DNA of 64,000 nucleotides, taken from NCBI GenBank assembly GCA_013350335.1, contig CM023540.1:54808905-54872904 (forward strand). Reading direction: 5' to 3'. The notes under the pieces are model-generated. The model was not told where the DNA came from, searched no databases, and saw only the letters and a program-made list of their open reading frames with translations. The stretch is from Chimonanthus salicifolius (Eukaryota > Streptophyta > Magnoliopsida > Laurales > Calycanthaceae). Positions 1 through 10,093 of this stretch are shown here, one piece after another; position 1 is the stretch's first letter, and each line of letters starts with the position of its first letter. The position numbers and the translations under genes were made by a program.

Positions 1-542
1 GTTAAAAAAGATCTAGCGCAATGAGTAGTTTCAAGGATTTGTTTTGATGAACCTACTTACATGCCTATACATGATGCACTAATTTAAAGAGCGTTTATCG
101 ATATTTATGATGTTGATCATATATGATGATGCCTATGAGCTATGATGATGTTAATACTACTTTCATGTACCATTAACTACTGAACTATTACTGGCCTTGG
201 GGGTGTCGGTTTACGTCTACTGGACCAAGTGGGTCAGTTGCTGACTTCTGGTGTGTCAGTACGGGTTTTGGATGGGCCGGAGATGTACTTGCAAGGATGA
301 TATTTTGACAGTAGTTACTCTGATTTGTTTAAACAATTATTTCGCTTATGGAAATATGTGATTGTATGTTATGTGTATGCATGTGGGTAGGCTTACGATT
401 TGTGTGTGAGTCCACATGTTGAGAACATGTGTGGCTGGGCCTAACTCGGGACCCAACCCAGTTATAAGTATTGAGATTAGTTTACAAAAAAAAAAAAAAA
501 ATCAGTAGCATTCTGGGTCCACTTCCGGGTCGGGGCGTTACA
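1..542 (+). repeat. 5' LTR, 3'-terminal part
   Basis: Aligns with the last part of the LTR at 5941-9141 (it starts at the equivalent of 8225) and ends in the same GTTACA/ATTACA terminus. It lacks an internal segment present in the other LTR: about 384 bp, corresponding to 8529-8912, are missing at a repeated TGACC motif. The A-rich tract at 485-501 near its end is also present in the other LTR. Confidence 0.88.
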
Positions 543-562
543 GCTGGGTATCAGAGCCTTGG
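543..562 (+). promoter_or_regulatory. Primer-binding site (tRNA-Met type)
   Basis: Immediately after the LTR end lies GCTGGGTATCAGAGCCTTGG. The core GTATCAGAGCC is the usual plant primer site complementary to the 3' end of initiator tRNA-Met, here with one extra G in the TGGTATC part. It fixes the plus orientation of the element. Confidence 0.8.
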
Positions 563-656
563 CTCAAACTCTAGGACTGTGATAGGTTACAGCATAGTTA
601 GAACCTATTCTTGGATTAAAATTGCAAATGATATTTTCTATTTTTGTGATATAGAT

Positions 657-1166
657 ATGTCTAGCAATGTGGAATATTCCGAGAAATGGGACAAGGGAAC
701 CCCTAATTGTCCCATAGATTTGACTTCAACTACCAGTAACTCCAGCATACCAAACTACAATGTTGGAGTTGTACCAAATGTCGAAGTGGTACGAAACGAA
801 AATGTCAAAATGGTTACAGCCTTTGTACAAGATGAGATTATGGGGGATGTCCCAACCATAGAGGAATCCGTAGGAGAAGTATGCTCCCCAGAGTAGACAC
901 CGGCTACACCGATCGCAGAGGATATGATGGTGTATGTTTGTGAGTTTTGCAACTAGGAGGGGCACAACTACATCTATTGCCCTTATCCTATTAATGTGGT
1001 GTGCCCAGTTTGCGGATTCTGCAGGCATGGACGGGAAATGACTAATTGTCCTTATATCGGAGGACCAGGGATAGTACATTGCGGAGTGTTAGAGCACATT
1101 TTAGAGACATGCCCTGACAACATTTTCAATTTTAATAATGATGTAGGATCTTCCACAGAAAATTAG
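657..1166 (+). pseudogene. Pre-gag reading frame with zinc-knuckle-like C-terminal half
   Basis: One frame can be followed from the ATG at 657 to TAG at 1164-1166 (170 codons), broken only by TAG at 894-896 and TAG at 951-953. The first half is acidic and Ser/Thr/Val-rich with no recognised domain. The second half is Cys/His-rich: CEFC, four codons, H, NYIYC gives a CX2CX4HX4C knuckle (one stop inside it), and a second Cys-rich segment begins VCPVCGFCRHGREMTNCP. It lies between the primer site and the gag start at 1380, where a chromovirus normally has only an untranslated leader. AATAAA-like motifs near 1278-1283 follow it. It could be a captured host fragment, an element-specific accessory ORF or a relic of another gag. 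Function unknown. Confidence 0.5.
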
Positions 1167-1379
1167 GCAGGAGGTGGTAGGAAGGGGTTGAGGGGAAACT
1201 TTGTAAGGGCTTTTTGTTGTGTTTTCAGTGTGTGTTGTATGAAGGGTTTTCAAACCCCATAAACTCTTGTAAATATAAATAAAGTCTTTAAGTTTGTTAA
1301 TGACATGTGCAACTCTTTTGATTTGTCTTGATAACTTATTCATCTCAAATAATTAAGCAATATTTGTAAATAACAGGAA

Positions 1380-2330
1380 ATGTCAGGACCAAATGGAAAC
1401 AGAAACAATTGCCGAGGACGGAGGACTGATCCTTTACCTCGTGACGTACCCAATGAAACTATTCACGGGCAATGGATGTTTTCCAACGGATAGCCGAAAA
1501 CATGCAACGCCCTCATGTTAGAACTTAAGAAGAGAGAGCCAATTCGGCTCTAAAGGAATTGAAGAGACTAAACCCGACGAGTTTCTCAAGAATCGAGGAC
1601 CCAGTGCGGCGAGAAATTGGCTCACTCAAATTAGTTAGATCCTAAACACCTTAACCATTGCCGATGATCTGCGAGTCACTTTAGCAATGTATCAATTGGA
1701 GGGGAACGCTTACGGATGGTGGGAGGCCAAAAGTCTGGTTCGTAATCACGAACTCATAACTTGGGAGGAGTTTTCAGCAGCTTTCTTCCCCCGTTATTTC
1801 CCTATGACGATCCAGGAAGCAAGGAAGAGGGAGTTCCTCAACATTCAAAAAGGTTCTGACACAGTGGCACAGTATGCCATAAGGTTCGTCGATCCGATGC
1901 AATTCGTACCCTGGATAACAGCAAATGAGGAAGAGAAAATCCAACATTTTGAAAATGGACTTCGACCCTTCCTACAGCGACAATTGACTGGGTTAACTTT
2001 CAACACCCTGAAGGAGATTATTGAGCGCGCTTTGAAGGTGGAGGTAGTAGATTCCACCAATAGGGGCACCGAGAATTTCTAGAAACCTGCCTCCAACAAA
2101 AGAGCCAAATTCAACCAAAAAAGGCCATTCTTCAAGAAAAGCCAACCTGCTAAGGGACAATCAAGTTAGCCTGACACACGACAGCTAGTGTGTTATACCT
2201 GCAGTCAGCTTGGACATACATCTAAGTTCTGCCTAACATGAAGGGATAGGGCATGCTATCATTGCAAGCAGACCGGGCACCTGCTTAGGGATTGCCCCTA
2301 TCTCGATAGAGCTGCACATTCGCAAAGCGC
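1380..2330 (+). pseudogene. gag (retrotrans_gag plus two CCHC zinc knuckles), degenerate
   Basis: The likely start is ATG at 1380, with a basic N-terminus. The best-preserved block is 1687-2082, a retrotrans_gag domain with the YGWWEAK, FFPRYFP and FLNIQKGS segments typical of plant Ty3 capsid proteins. Downstream, near 2189-2295, two nucleocapsid knuckles can be read: CYTCSQLGHTSKFC and CYHCKQTGHLLRDC. The start and the capsid block are in different frames, and stops such as TAG at 2080-2082 interrupt it. Gag normally packages the element RNA; this copy cannot make an intact protein. Confidence 0.85.
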
Positions 2331-2539
2331 AGGGCCATCTTATTCTGTTGCACAACCATCTATTGGCAGAGGTTCTCAGCAAACCTCCAGAGGCTCGGTG
2401 GCACCTAGGAATGGACCTCCATGGAATGGACAGGGGAGGGGACAGGGAATTCCTCGGACTACCCAAGAGAGAGTCAACACAATTGGGACTTAGAAGGAGG
2501 AGTAATGGAGAATACAGTGATGGAAGGTACACTTACTCT

Positions 2540-2940
2540 TTTCAATCAATTGGCACGAGTACTCTTTGATACCAGTCCTTCGCATTCCTTTATTTCTAAA
2601 ACTTAGTGTGATAGATTGGATTTGCAACTGGTAGAAGTAGCCAACCCATTGATGGTAGTATCACCTTTGGAAAAAAGAGCTTTGGTAAAGAAAAAATGCA
2701 AGTCATGCATTTGCGGTGCAAATTTGTCCTATGACTTTCTGATTTTAGAAATGACGAACTTTGACATCATCCTTAGCATGGATTGGTTGTCAATTTATAA
2801 AATTTTGATTGACCGTTCTCAAAGGCGAATTTTTGGGGTCTCCACGACCGATGAAAGGTTTATGGAGAATTTAATACCCTATGAAAAGATGAGAGTCAAT
2901 TTCTCTAGCCTTAGGGCGTATCCTGTAGTGTGGTGGCGAG
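2540..2940 (+). pseudogene. Retropepsin-like aspartic protease, degenerate
   Basis: The active-site region reads LFDTSPSHSFIS near 2561-2600, with DTS in place of the usual DTG or DSG. The continuation at 2616-2960 contains FLILEMTNFDIILSMDWL, the characteristic second half of plant Ty3 proteases (usually ILGMDWL). A TAG at 2605-2607 separates the two parts. Confidence 0.8.
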
Positions 2941-2999
2941 CATGGGATGAGAAGATGTAGGTGGTATAGAGTCTGTTGCACCTCAGGGTGGTGTGTGAT

Positions 3000-4295
3000 T
3001 TTATGGATGTGTTTCTTGACCAGTTAACTGGGCTACCTCCACACCGAGAGATAGAATTTGTTATCGACCTATAGCCATGAACATCTTCCATTTTCATGGC
3101 ACCTTACCGAATGGCGTCAGCTGAACAGAGAGAGCTAGCTACACAGGTAGATGAGCTCCTTAGACTCGGTTTTATTCGTCAGAGCAATTCGCCATGGGAC
3201 GCGCATGCTCTTTTTATGAAAAAGAAAGATGAATCGATGAGAATGTGTACAAATTACCGACGACTCAACCAGGTAACTATTAAGAATAAGTATCTATTAC
3301 CTAGAATAGACCATTTTTTTTTTCTATTAAGAGGATCGAAATGTTTTTCCAAAAATCAATCTGAGGTCGGGTTATCATCAGTTGTGGATTCGAGAGGAAG
3401 ATATTCCTAAAACTGCTTTCAGGAAGCAGTATGGCTTAATATGAATTCGTGGTGATGCTTTTTGGTTTGACTAATGCACCAGCCATGTTTATGGACTTGA
3501 TGAATCGCGTTTTCCAACCATACCTAAGAGAATTCGTGATAGTCTTTATCGACGATATCCTAATCTTTTCATCATCTGAGGAAGAGCATGAGCGTCATCT
3601 ACGCATTATTCTTCAAATTCTTAGAGACCACAGACTGTACGCTAAGCTGGGAAAATGTGAGTTCTGGTTAACTCAAGCTCAGTTCCTTGGACACGTGGTA
3701 TCTATAAAAGGGATCTAAGTAGATCCAGCAAAAGTAGAAACAATGAAGAATTGGAAAAGCCTCAAGAACGTGTTCGAGATTCGAAACTTTCTGAGATTAG
3801 CTGGATATTATAGAAAGTTTATCCCACACTTTTCCCAGATCGCGGTACCAATGACCAGATTAACAAAGAAGAACGTTAAGTTCGAATGGAGCGATGCTTG
3901 TGAAAAAATATTTCAGGAGTTGAAGGAAAAATGAACCACTTCTCCGGTTTTGATAATACCCGAACAAGAACAATGTTATGATGTATATTGTGTTGCATCT
4001 AAGTTTGAGTTGGGATGTGTTTTGATGCAGGAAGGAAAACTAGTAGCTTATGGTTCCAGACAGCTAAAAGAGCATGAACAAAACTATTCAACTCACGATT
4101 TGGAGTTAGCAGCCGTTGTGTTCTCTTTAAAGTTGTGGAGGCATTACTTGTATGGTGAGAAATTCAATGTGTTTTCTGATCACTATAGTCTTAAATATAT
4201 TTTTCCTCAGAAGGACCTGAATATAAGACAGCGGCGATGGATGAAATATCTGGGGGATAACAATTTCAGTCTCCTACCACCAAGGAAAAACTAAT
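3000..4295 (+). pseudogene. Reverse transcriptase and RNase H, degenerate
   Basis: RT begins around 3096 with MAPYRMA and continues through [15 protein letters not shown] and [16 protein letters not shown]. It then breaks and resumes at 3449, where FIDDILIFS holds the catalytic aspartate pair and FLGHVVS follows. The RNase H region at 3950-4294 has [31 protein letters not shown], split here for description, and [11 protein letters not shown]. Several stops (for example before 3722 and at 3932) interrupt it. These signatures are diagnostic of Ty3/gypsy. Confidence 0.88.
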
Positions 4296-4499
4296 GTAAT
4301 AGTCGACGCCTTAAACAGGAAGTCATATGGCAATGTGACTAGTATGGCATCCCTACGGTAGAAGATGTTGGAAGTCCTATCTGATTATGATCTAGAACTG
4401 ATCGAGGGAAACAGGTCAGCAAGGTTCCACAATTTGGTTCTACAGCCCGAGATAATCGGATTGGTGATGAAAGGATAGCAGAACGATTCAGAAGCAAAA

Positions 4500-5640
4500 G
4501 AATTGATAACTCAGCTTTCAGGAGGAGCAACCTTCGAGGATTGGAAGATCAAGACTGACGGAGATCTGACGTTCAAGGACATGCTTTTCGTACCAAAGTC
4601 GGACGAATGCAGAAGAAAGGTGCTCGATTATTTTCGTCGTTCTTGTTTTGCAGTACATCCTGGTGGTACGAAGATGTATCATGACTTGCGGCAACTATTT
4701 TGTTGGAAAGGCATGAAACGAGAGGTAGCATATTTCGTATCTAGGTGTCTAACCTGTCAACAGTGTTAAAGCGGAACATTAACGATCGGATAGAAAGACA
4801 CAACCTCTTGAAGTGGCTAAATGGAAATGGGAGTACATCACCATGGACTTTGTGACTGGGTTCCCAAAATCTTCCAAGAAAAAGACACTATTTGGGTAAT
4901 AGTCTATCGATTAACAAAATCAACTCATTTTCTACCGATTAAAAGATTGATTCTTTGGCTACCCTAAGTAAATTGTATATAAAGGAGATAGTCAGACTGC
5001 ATGGAGTGCCTATATCTATTGTATTTGATAGAGATCCTAGATTTGTGTCAAGATTTTAGCAGGGATTGCAAGAAGAAGTGGGGACTAAGCTATGCTTTAG
5101 CACTGCTTTTCACCCTCAGACGGATGGTCAATCAGAGAGAACAATTCAGACCTTTGAGGATATGCTAAGGGCATGTGTTATGGATATGTAAGGAAGTTGG
5201 GAAAATCACTTGGCATTGATCGAATTTGTATACAACAACAGCTATCACTCTAGCATACAGATGGTACCATACGAAACTATGTATGGTAGGCCCTGCAGGT
5301 CACCTCTTTGTTGGACAGAAGTGGGAGACAAAACACTTTTGGGACCGGACCTAGTGCGTGAGACGTCTGAACAAGTTGAAGTGAGAAGATAACGTCTCAA
5401 GACAGTCCAAAGCAGACAAAAGAATTACGCAGACAAAAGGCGGAGACCTTTGGAATTTATAGTCGGTGATCGAGTGTTCCTACGTGTGGCACCACATCAT
5501 GGAGTACAGAGCTTCTGGCGCAAGGGAAAACTATCACCTCGATTTGTTGGACCCTTCTAAATTTTGAAGAGAGTAGGGGAAGTAGCCTATCAGTTAGACC
5601 TTCCTCAAGCTATGGAGAGAGTACATAGTACACTTTCACG
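4500..5640 (+). pseudogene. Integrase, degenerate
   Basis: The N-terminal zinc-binding region (HPGGTKMYHDLRQLFCWKGM then CLTCQQC, 4650-4767) is followed by a broken catalytic core and the highly conserved [20 protein letters not shown] block near 5108-5170. Next comes YNNSYHSSIQMVPYETMYGR at 5228-5290. The C-terminal part includes the FVGPF region near 5540. Multiple frame changes and stops. Confidence 0.85.
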
Positions 5641-5687
5641 TATCTATGTTGAAAAAGTACGAGCCTAATATATCGCATGTGATAAGC

Positions 5688-5883
5688 TATGAGGACATCG
5701 AAGTCTCAGAAGATCTAACTTTTGAAGAAGTACCAGTAGAGATAAAAGGATTTCGGACTCAAGAGCTTAGGAGAAAGTCTATTCCTCTAGTGTAAGTGTT
5801 GTGGCAATATTGCGACGTGCAACACGTGACGTAGGAACCAGAGTCAACAATGCGAAAGTTGTACCCTAGCCTGTTCATAGGAT
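5688..5883 (+). pseudogene. Chromodomain-like C-terminal tail of pol
   Basis: One frame reads YEDIEVSEDLTFEEVPVEI, then FRTQELRRKSIPLV, stop, VLWQYCDVQHVT, stop, EPESTMRKLYPSLF and a final stop. The pattern of basic residues, VxW, then T(W)EPE and MRxxYPxLF is the chromodomain of plant chromoviruses, which helps direct integration to heterochromatin. One of the two internal stops stands where the family has tryptophan (TGG to TAG). Confidence 0.8.
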
Positions 5884-5925
5884 AAAAAGGTAAGAGTTTT
5901 ATTTTAAATTTCGGGACGAAATTTC

Positions 5926-5940
5926 TTTAAGGGGGTAGGA
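5926..5940 (+). other. Polypurine tract
   Basis: AAGGGGGTAGGA directly precedes the TGTAAT start of the 3' LTR at 5941. This is the expected plus-strand primer site of the element. Confidence 0.75.
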
Positions 5941-8900
5941 TGTAATACTCTGACCCGAATTAAAGCTTAATCAGTATAATAAATCTTTCTTTAACCGGTT
6001 AATTTTGAAGATTACAGTTAAGGCTTTACGAAAAGTTCAGGGTTGGCCCAGTCTGAGCTTGAAAGCTCGATGATCCAACAACTCGTCTAACTGAAAAGGC
6101 AAAATGGTAATTTTCCATTTATCGACGTTGTTTCTACTATGTATGTAATTATTTGATATTGTTGAATGATATCGATTTCCTTAATCAAAAATTTTAATTT
6201 ATAACTGCAGAATTATATTTGGTATTTAAAACTACCCGAAAAGAGTCCGAAAGAGAATAAATAAATATTTTTAGACGATTTTAGAAATAAGAAAATTCTG
6301 AGAAAAATATGTGAGGTTAGGTTTTAATATAACTGTTTAGTTTATTTCTTCAAATTTTGAAAATAAAGATTTTGAACCATTTTATTAAATACAAGTTAAA
6401 TTAAGTAAATAGTGTCAAAATATGAATTTGGTTTAAATTTATGGTTTTTAATGAAATTTAAATCTCCAAAATTTTATAATGATTAGAATTTATAAAACCC
6501 AACATTTTTGTTAAGTTGGATTAAATTAATTAAATTATTTAAATCATGTTTTTAGTTAAAATTTAATTAAGACAAAAAATGGACTTATTTGTAAAACCTG
6601 ATAGAAGGACTTATCTACAAATTATTTTTACTGTTTTTACTGTTACTGCTTCAATGTGGCCGTGCCGACCCATGCAATCGCCCTGGGCTGTCGGTAATGT
6701 GTCTATCATCTGGCCTAGTTGAAGGGTTTATAAATTCTATCATCTTCCCAGCTCGATTCACCTCAGATCAAATTCTACCCTCTATGACAACCAAATTGTC
6801 GTCCCTCTCTGTTCTTTTCAAAAAAATTCATTGTAACCTTAAGGAGGAAGATTTTTCAAGTTTCAGATTTTCAACTCCAGAGTTTAAGCGAAGGCGACCT
6901 CTGTGTTCCTTTTCAAATTCTAATCGATTTAAAATCAAACAGAACTAAAATTGATCAAGTTTTGAGTGTGTAATTTGGATTTGAAGTTCTAAGTAAAATT
7001 GATCAAGTTTTTTTTTTCACTGGTTTTCCAATCAAAATCGAATGTTTTAATTCAATGTTAAAGTTTTAATTCATTCCATTTGTCTAGAGGACTCACTAAG
7101 GAGTCCATCTGACCAGTTAGATGTGAAAAACAAACTCAGAAAATCCACTGTTTCTGGATTCGTATTTCACATACCCGTTGGCGTTACTGTCTACTGTTGT
7201 AGATAGAGGAGGAAGACGACTCTTGGAAGGTCTGAGAGTTGGGCTTCTGAAGCTCCGAAGCCGATACCTTCTGAAATTCCGAGCTTCGGTTCGGGATTCT
7301 GAAGTGTCCAGAGGCTAACCGTTTCTCCCTCCTCTACTGACGAGATGTTCCGAGTCTGTTTCGGAAGGACCGAACTGCTCAGAAGTTCCGAGCTTTCCTT
7401 GGAAAGTTTCGAGACACACTAAGACCCACAGATTGTTTTGCTTTCTGTTTTCGGCTCGTAAACACCCTCGGAAGTTCTGAGACATGAGCCTCGGAAGTTC
7501 CAAAGGATATAACCATGTTCCGAAGGTTCTGTAGACCAGTTTAGACAGTAGCTTGGAAGGTCCAAAACCACAGTACCAGGTTCCGAGGCATGTTCCGAGG
7601 AGCCCAGTTTTGAATTGTAAATTTTCGTTTGATTTTAGGTTGCATGTTTTAGACCTTAGGTTTTAACGTGATAATTAAACCCTCTTTGATAAATAAAAAT
7701 GATATTAACCCCTTTTTCTTGGTACTATAGTGTATAGACTTATTATATTAACTTCCAGACCAATACTCTCTATCTATGGCTGATTCAGACCAATAGCTAT
7801 CTATAGCTGTGCAATTTCCTTCGCCCCTCGGTAGAAAAGAAAGGTTCGAGTACTGAGTGACCTTTAGGCCTAACTCGCTATAAGAGAAGTGGCCTAAGCA
7901 CTATTTACCTCTAAGTCTAATTCAATACGTCAACCTGGTCATGTCTAGAAGACAATATGAGAAGTGACCTGAGCACCTATTATATATTGCTGATTATTGT
8001 AACTTAAAATGGTGAGTAACCAAATAAGAGACTCAGTTCTATTTCCCCTGGAGATTTCTGGAAAATAGGATAGAAATATTTGAAATACTATGAGTATGTA
8101 TTCTTTTGTATGCTATGTATATGGACTAATCATTGTTTGTATATCTGTTTGTATGCTTAGCAGATACTTCGATACCACACATTTTTGGTGAGAAGACTTA
8201 ACACTGCAGTAAGAGTAAATCAGGTTAAAAATGATCTAGCGCAATGAGTGGTTTCAAAGATCTATTTTGATGAACCCACTTACATTCCTAGCCTTGATGC
8301 ACTAATCTAAAGAGCGCTTATGGATATTTATGATATTGATCATATATGATGATGCTTATGAGCTATGATAATGTTAATACTGGTTCTACGTACCCTTAAC
8401 TATTGAACTATTACCGGCCTTGGGGGTGTCGGTTTACGTCTACTGGACCAAGTGGGTTAGTTGCTGACTTTGGGTGTGTCAGTACCGGTTTTGGGTGGGC
8501 CGGAGACGTACTTATAAGGATGATATTTTGACCGTATCGGGACCTAATACTAATGGTCTCAGCGTAGTAACTAGGTGTTATGGTAGATGTCAGCAGTTAT
8601 GGAATGATGTTGAGATTTTGGTAAGATAAAACTATTATGTTGATAATATTGATTTTGGCTAACCTGATGTTCAATAAACTATATTGTTATGTTATTTCAC
8701 TAGGCTAGTTAGCTCACACTACTCACATTTCAGGAGATGTACTTAAAGAGGAGGAACCTCCATATTGAGCTTAGGAAGGATAAGCTGTAGCGTTGCCTTG
8801 GGTTTTCCCACGGACAGGAACTTGTTGTTGATGATTGGTTCTTTGGAACTATAATTCGTGTAGAGTACCGTATGTGGTACTTATTATGTGTTGGCTTGTA

Positions 8901-9141
8901 TAAACCACTATGTGACCGCAGTTACTCCGATTTGTTTAAACAATTATTTCGTTTATGGAAATATGTGATTGTATGTTATGTATATGCATGTGGGTAGGCT
9001 TACGGTTTGCGTGAGTCCACATGTTGAGAACATGTGTGGCTGGTCATAACTCTGGATCCAGCCCAGTTATAAGTATTGAAATTAGTTAACAAAAAAAAAA
9101 TCAGTAGCATTCCAGGCCCACTTCGGAGTCGAGGCATTACA
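5941..9141 (+). repeat. 3' LTR, 3201 bp
   Basis: Begins TGTAATAC and ends GCATTACA, giving short inverted termini. From 8225 it matches window positions 1-542. A stretch at about 7200-7610 is built of many degenerate repeats around TTCCGAGG and GGAAGTTC. No protein-coding signal; small ORFs such as 6697-6948 have no family features. Confidence 0.88.
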
Positions 9142-9602
9142 CTAAGTATTTCCAAACTACACAGCTAAAATTTCGGTAATTTTTTTTTTCATGATAAAAG
9201 AAATGATATTTAGTAATATTGACTGATATCAGCAGATATATTTCAGACATATCGGCTGATATTATTAAAGTACAACTGATATATATCATATTTTCATCCC
9301 TGACTAGCATATAGCGATCTGAAACCTTCAAGCAGAATACTCACATCCCTTTCATGGACACATTAAAAATTGATTTTTATAATAAAATCATCTTTGACTG
9401 AAAAGGCTTATTTTGAATTTCGTTTCACCCAATATCATCTTTACCGGATAAACATTTCACTTTAATATTTTTTATTCTTTAGGCTTTTGTAACTTCTAAA
9501 AATTTGTGGAGCTCACAAAATAGTGGTTTATGGAAAAATTTGTTTTAATTATGAAATGCACGAACAATACCATGATTGGATAAATGAATCTATGTTTGTT
9601 AA
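9142..9602. other. AT-rich spacer
   Basis: Flank downstream of the chromovirus. I see no coding exon, terminal repeat or RNA gene in it. Confidence 0.5.
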
Positions 9603-9610
9603 GCTCTCTA

Positions 9611-9783
9611 CTTTTATTTTTTTTGAATTTACGTGTGAAAAACCACGGGAACCCAGTGTAAAACCCCCACGTGTGATACCCACTTGTCCTTAGGATACAC
9701 CAGGTTAGGCAATGAGGGCTTAATCTTGGCACCTTTCGCTTTCTGAGGTGGAATGTTAACCTAGTTAAACTACACCTATGTGG
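9611..9783 (-). mobile_element. tRNA-derived SINE
   Basis: On the minus strand it begins CCACATAGGTGTAGTTTAAC, containing a box-A-like TAGTTTAACTAGG, followed by a box-B-like GGTTTTACACT. It ends in an A-rich tail (plus-strand T run, 9611-9624). It is flanked by the 8-bp direct repeat GCTCTCTA at 9603-9610 and 9784-9791, a plausible target-site duplication. It resembles the copy at 9969-10085 over most of its length. Confidence 0.7.
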
Positions 9784-9968
9784 GCTCTCTAAAATTTTGA
9801 TCATACTATTTTTTTATTTAAGATTAAATAATTTGAATTCGTGCACAGATTGAGAGATTTACACATGCTTCAATGATTAGTCAAAAATTCAGGTGAAACG
9901 CTTGAATACCTTAATCTTCAGAAAAATTAAATTAAATAAGTTAAATTTTAAAATATCCCTTGTTTTTT

Positions 9969-10085
9969 TGAATTTTTTCAATTTACGTGTGGGAAACCGT
10001 GGAACAACTGGCTTAAAACCCCTACAGGTGCCGCAACCTCCCGCTTCTTGAGGTGAGAGGCAACCAGTTGAGCTACACCGGTTTC
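9969..10085 (-). mobile_element. tRNA-derived SINE, second copy
   Basis: The minus strand reads ACCGGTGTAGCTCAACTGG (good box A), then CTCTCACCTCAAGAAGCGGG, then GGGGTTTTAAGCC (box-B-like), ending CACACGTAAATTG plus an A-rich tail. TGTTTTTT occurs at 9961-9968 and 10086-10093 and may be the target-site duplication, though it is low-complexity. Same family as the copy about 200 bp to the left. Confidence 0.65.
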
Positions 10086-10093
10086 TGTTTTTT

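Larger units (their letters stand above)
1..9141 (+). mobile_element. Ty3/gypsy chromovirus (Tekay/Del type), degenerate, 5' LTR cut by window edge
   Basis: An LTR retrotransposon in plus orientation. The order LTR, primer-binding site, leader, gag, protease, reverse transcriptase, RNase H, integrase, chromodomain, polypurine tract, LTR is that of Ty3/gypsy. A chromodomain-like tail after integrase and 3.2-kb LTRs point to the Tekay/Del lineage of chromoviruses. The primer site just after the 5' LTR contains GTATCAGAGCC, matching initiator tRNA-Met. All coding parts carry many stops and frameshifts, so the copy cannot be autonomous. The 5' end and target-site duplication are outside the window. 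Confidence 0.9.
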
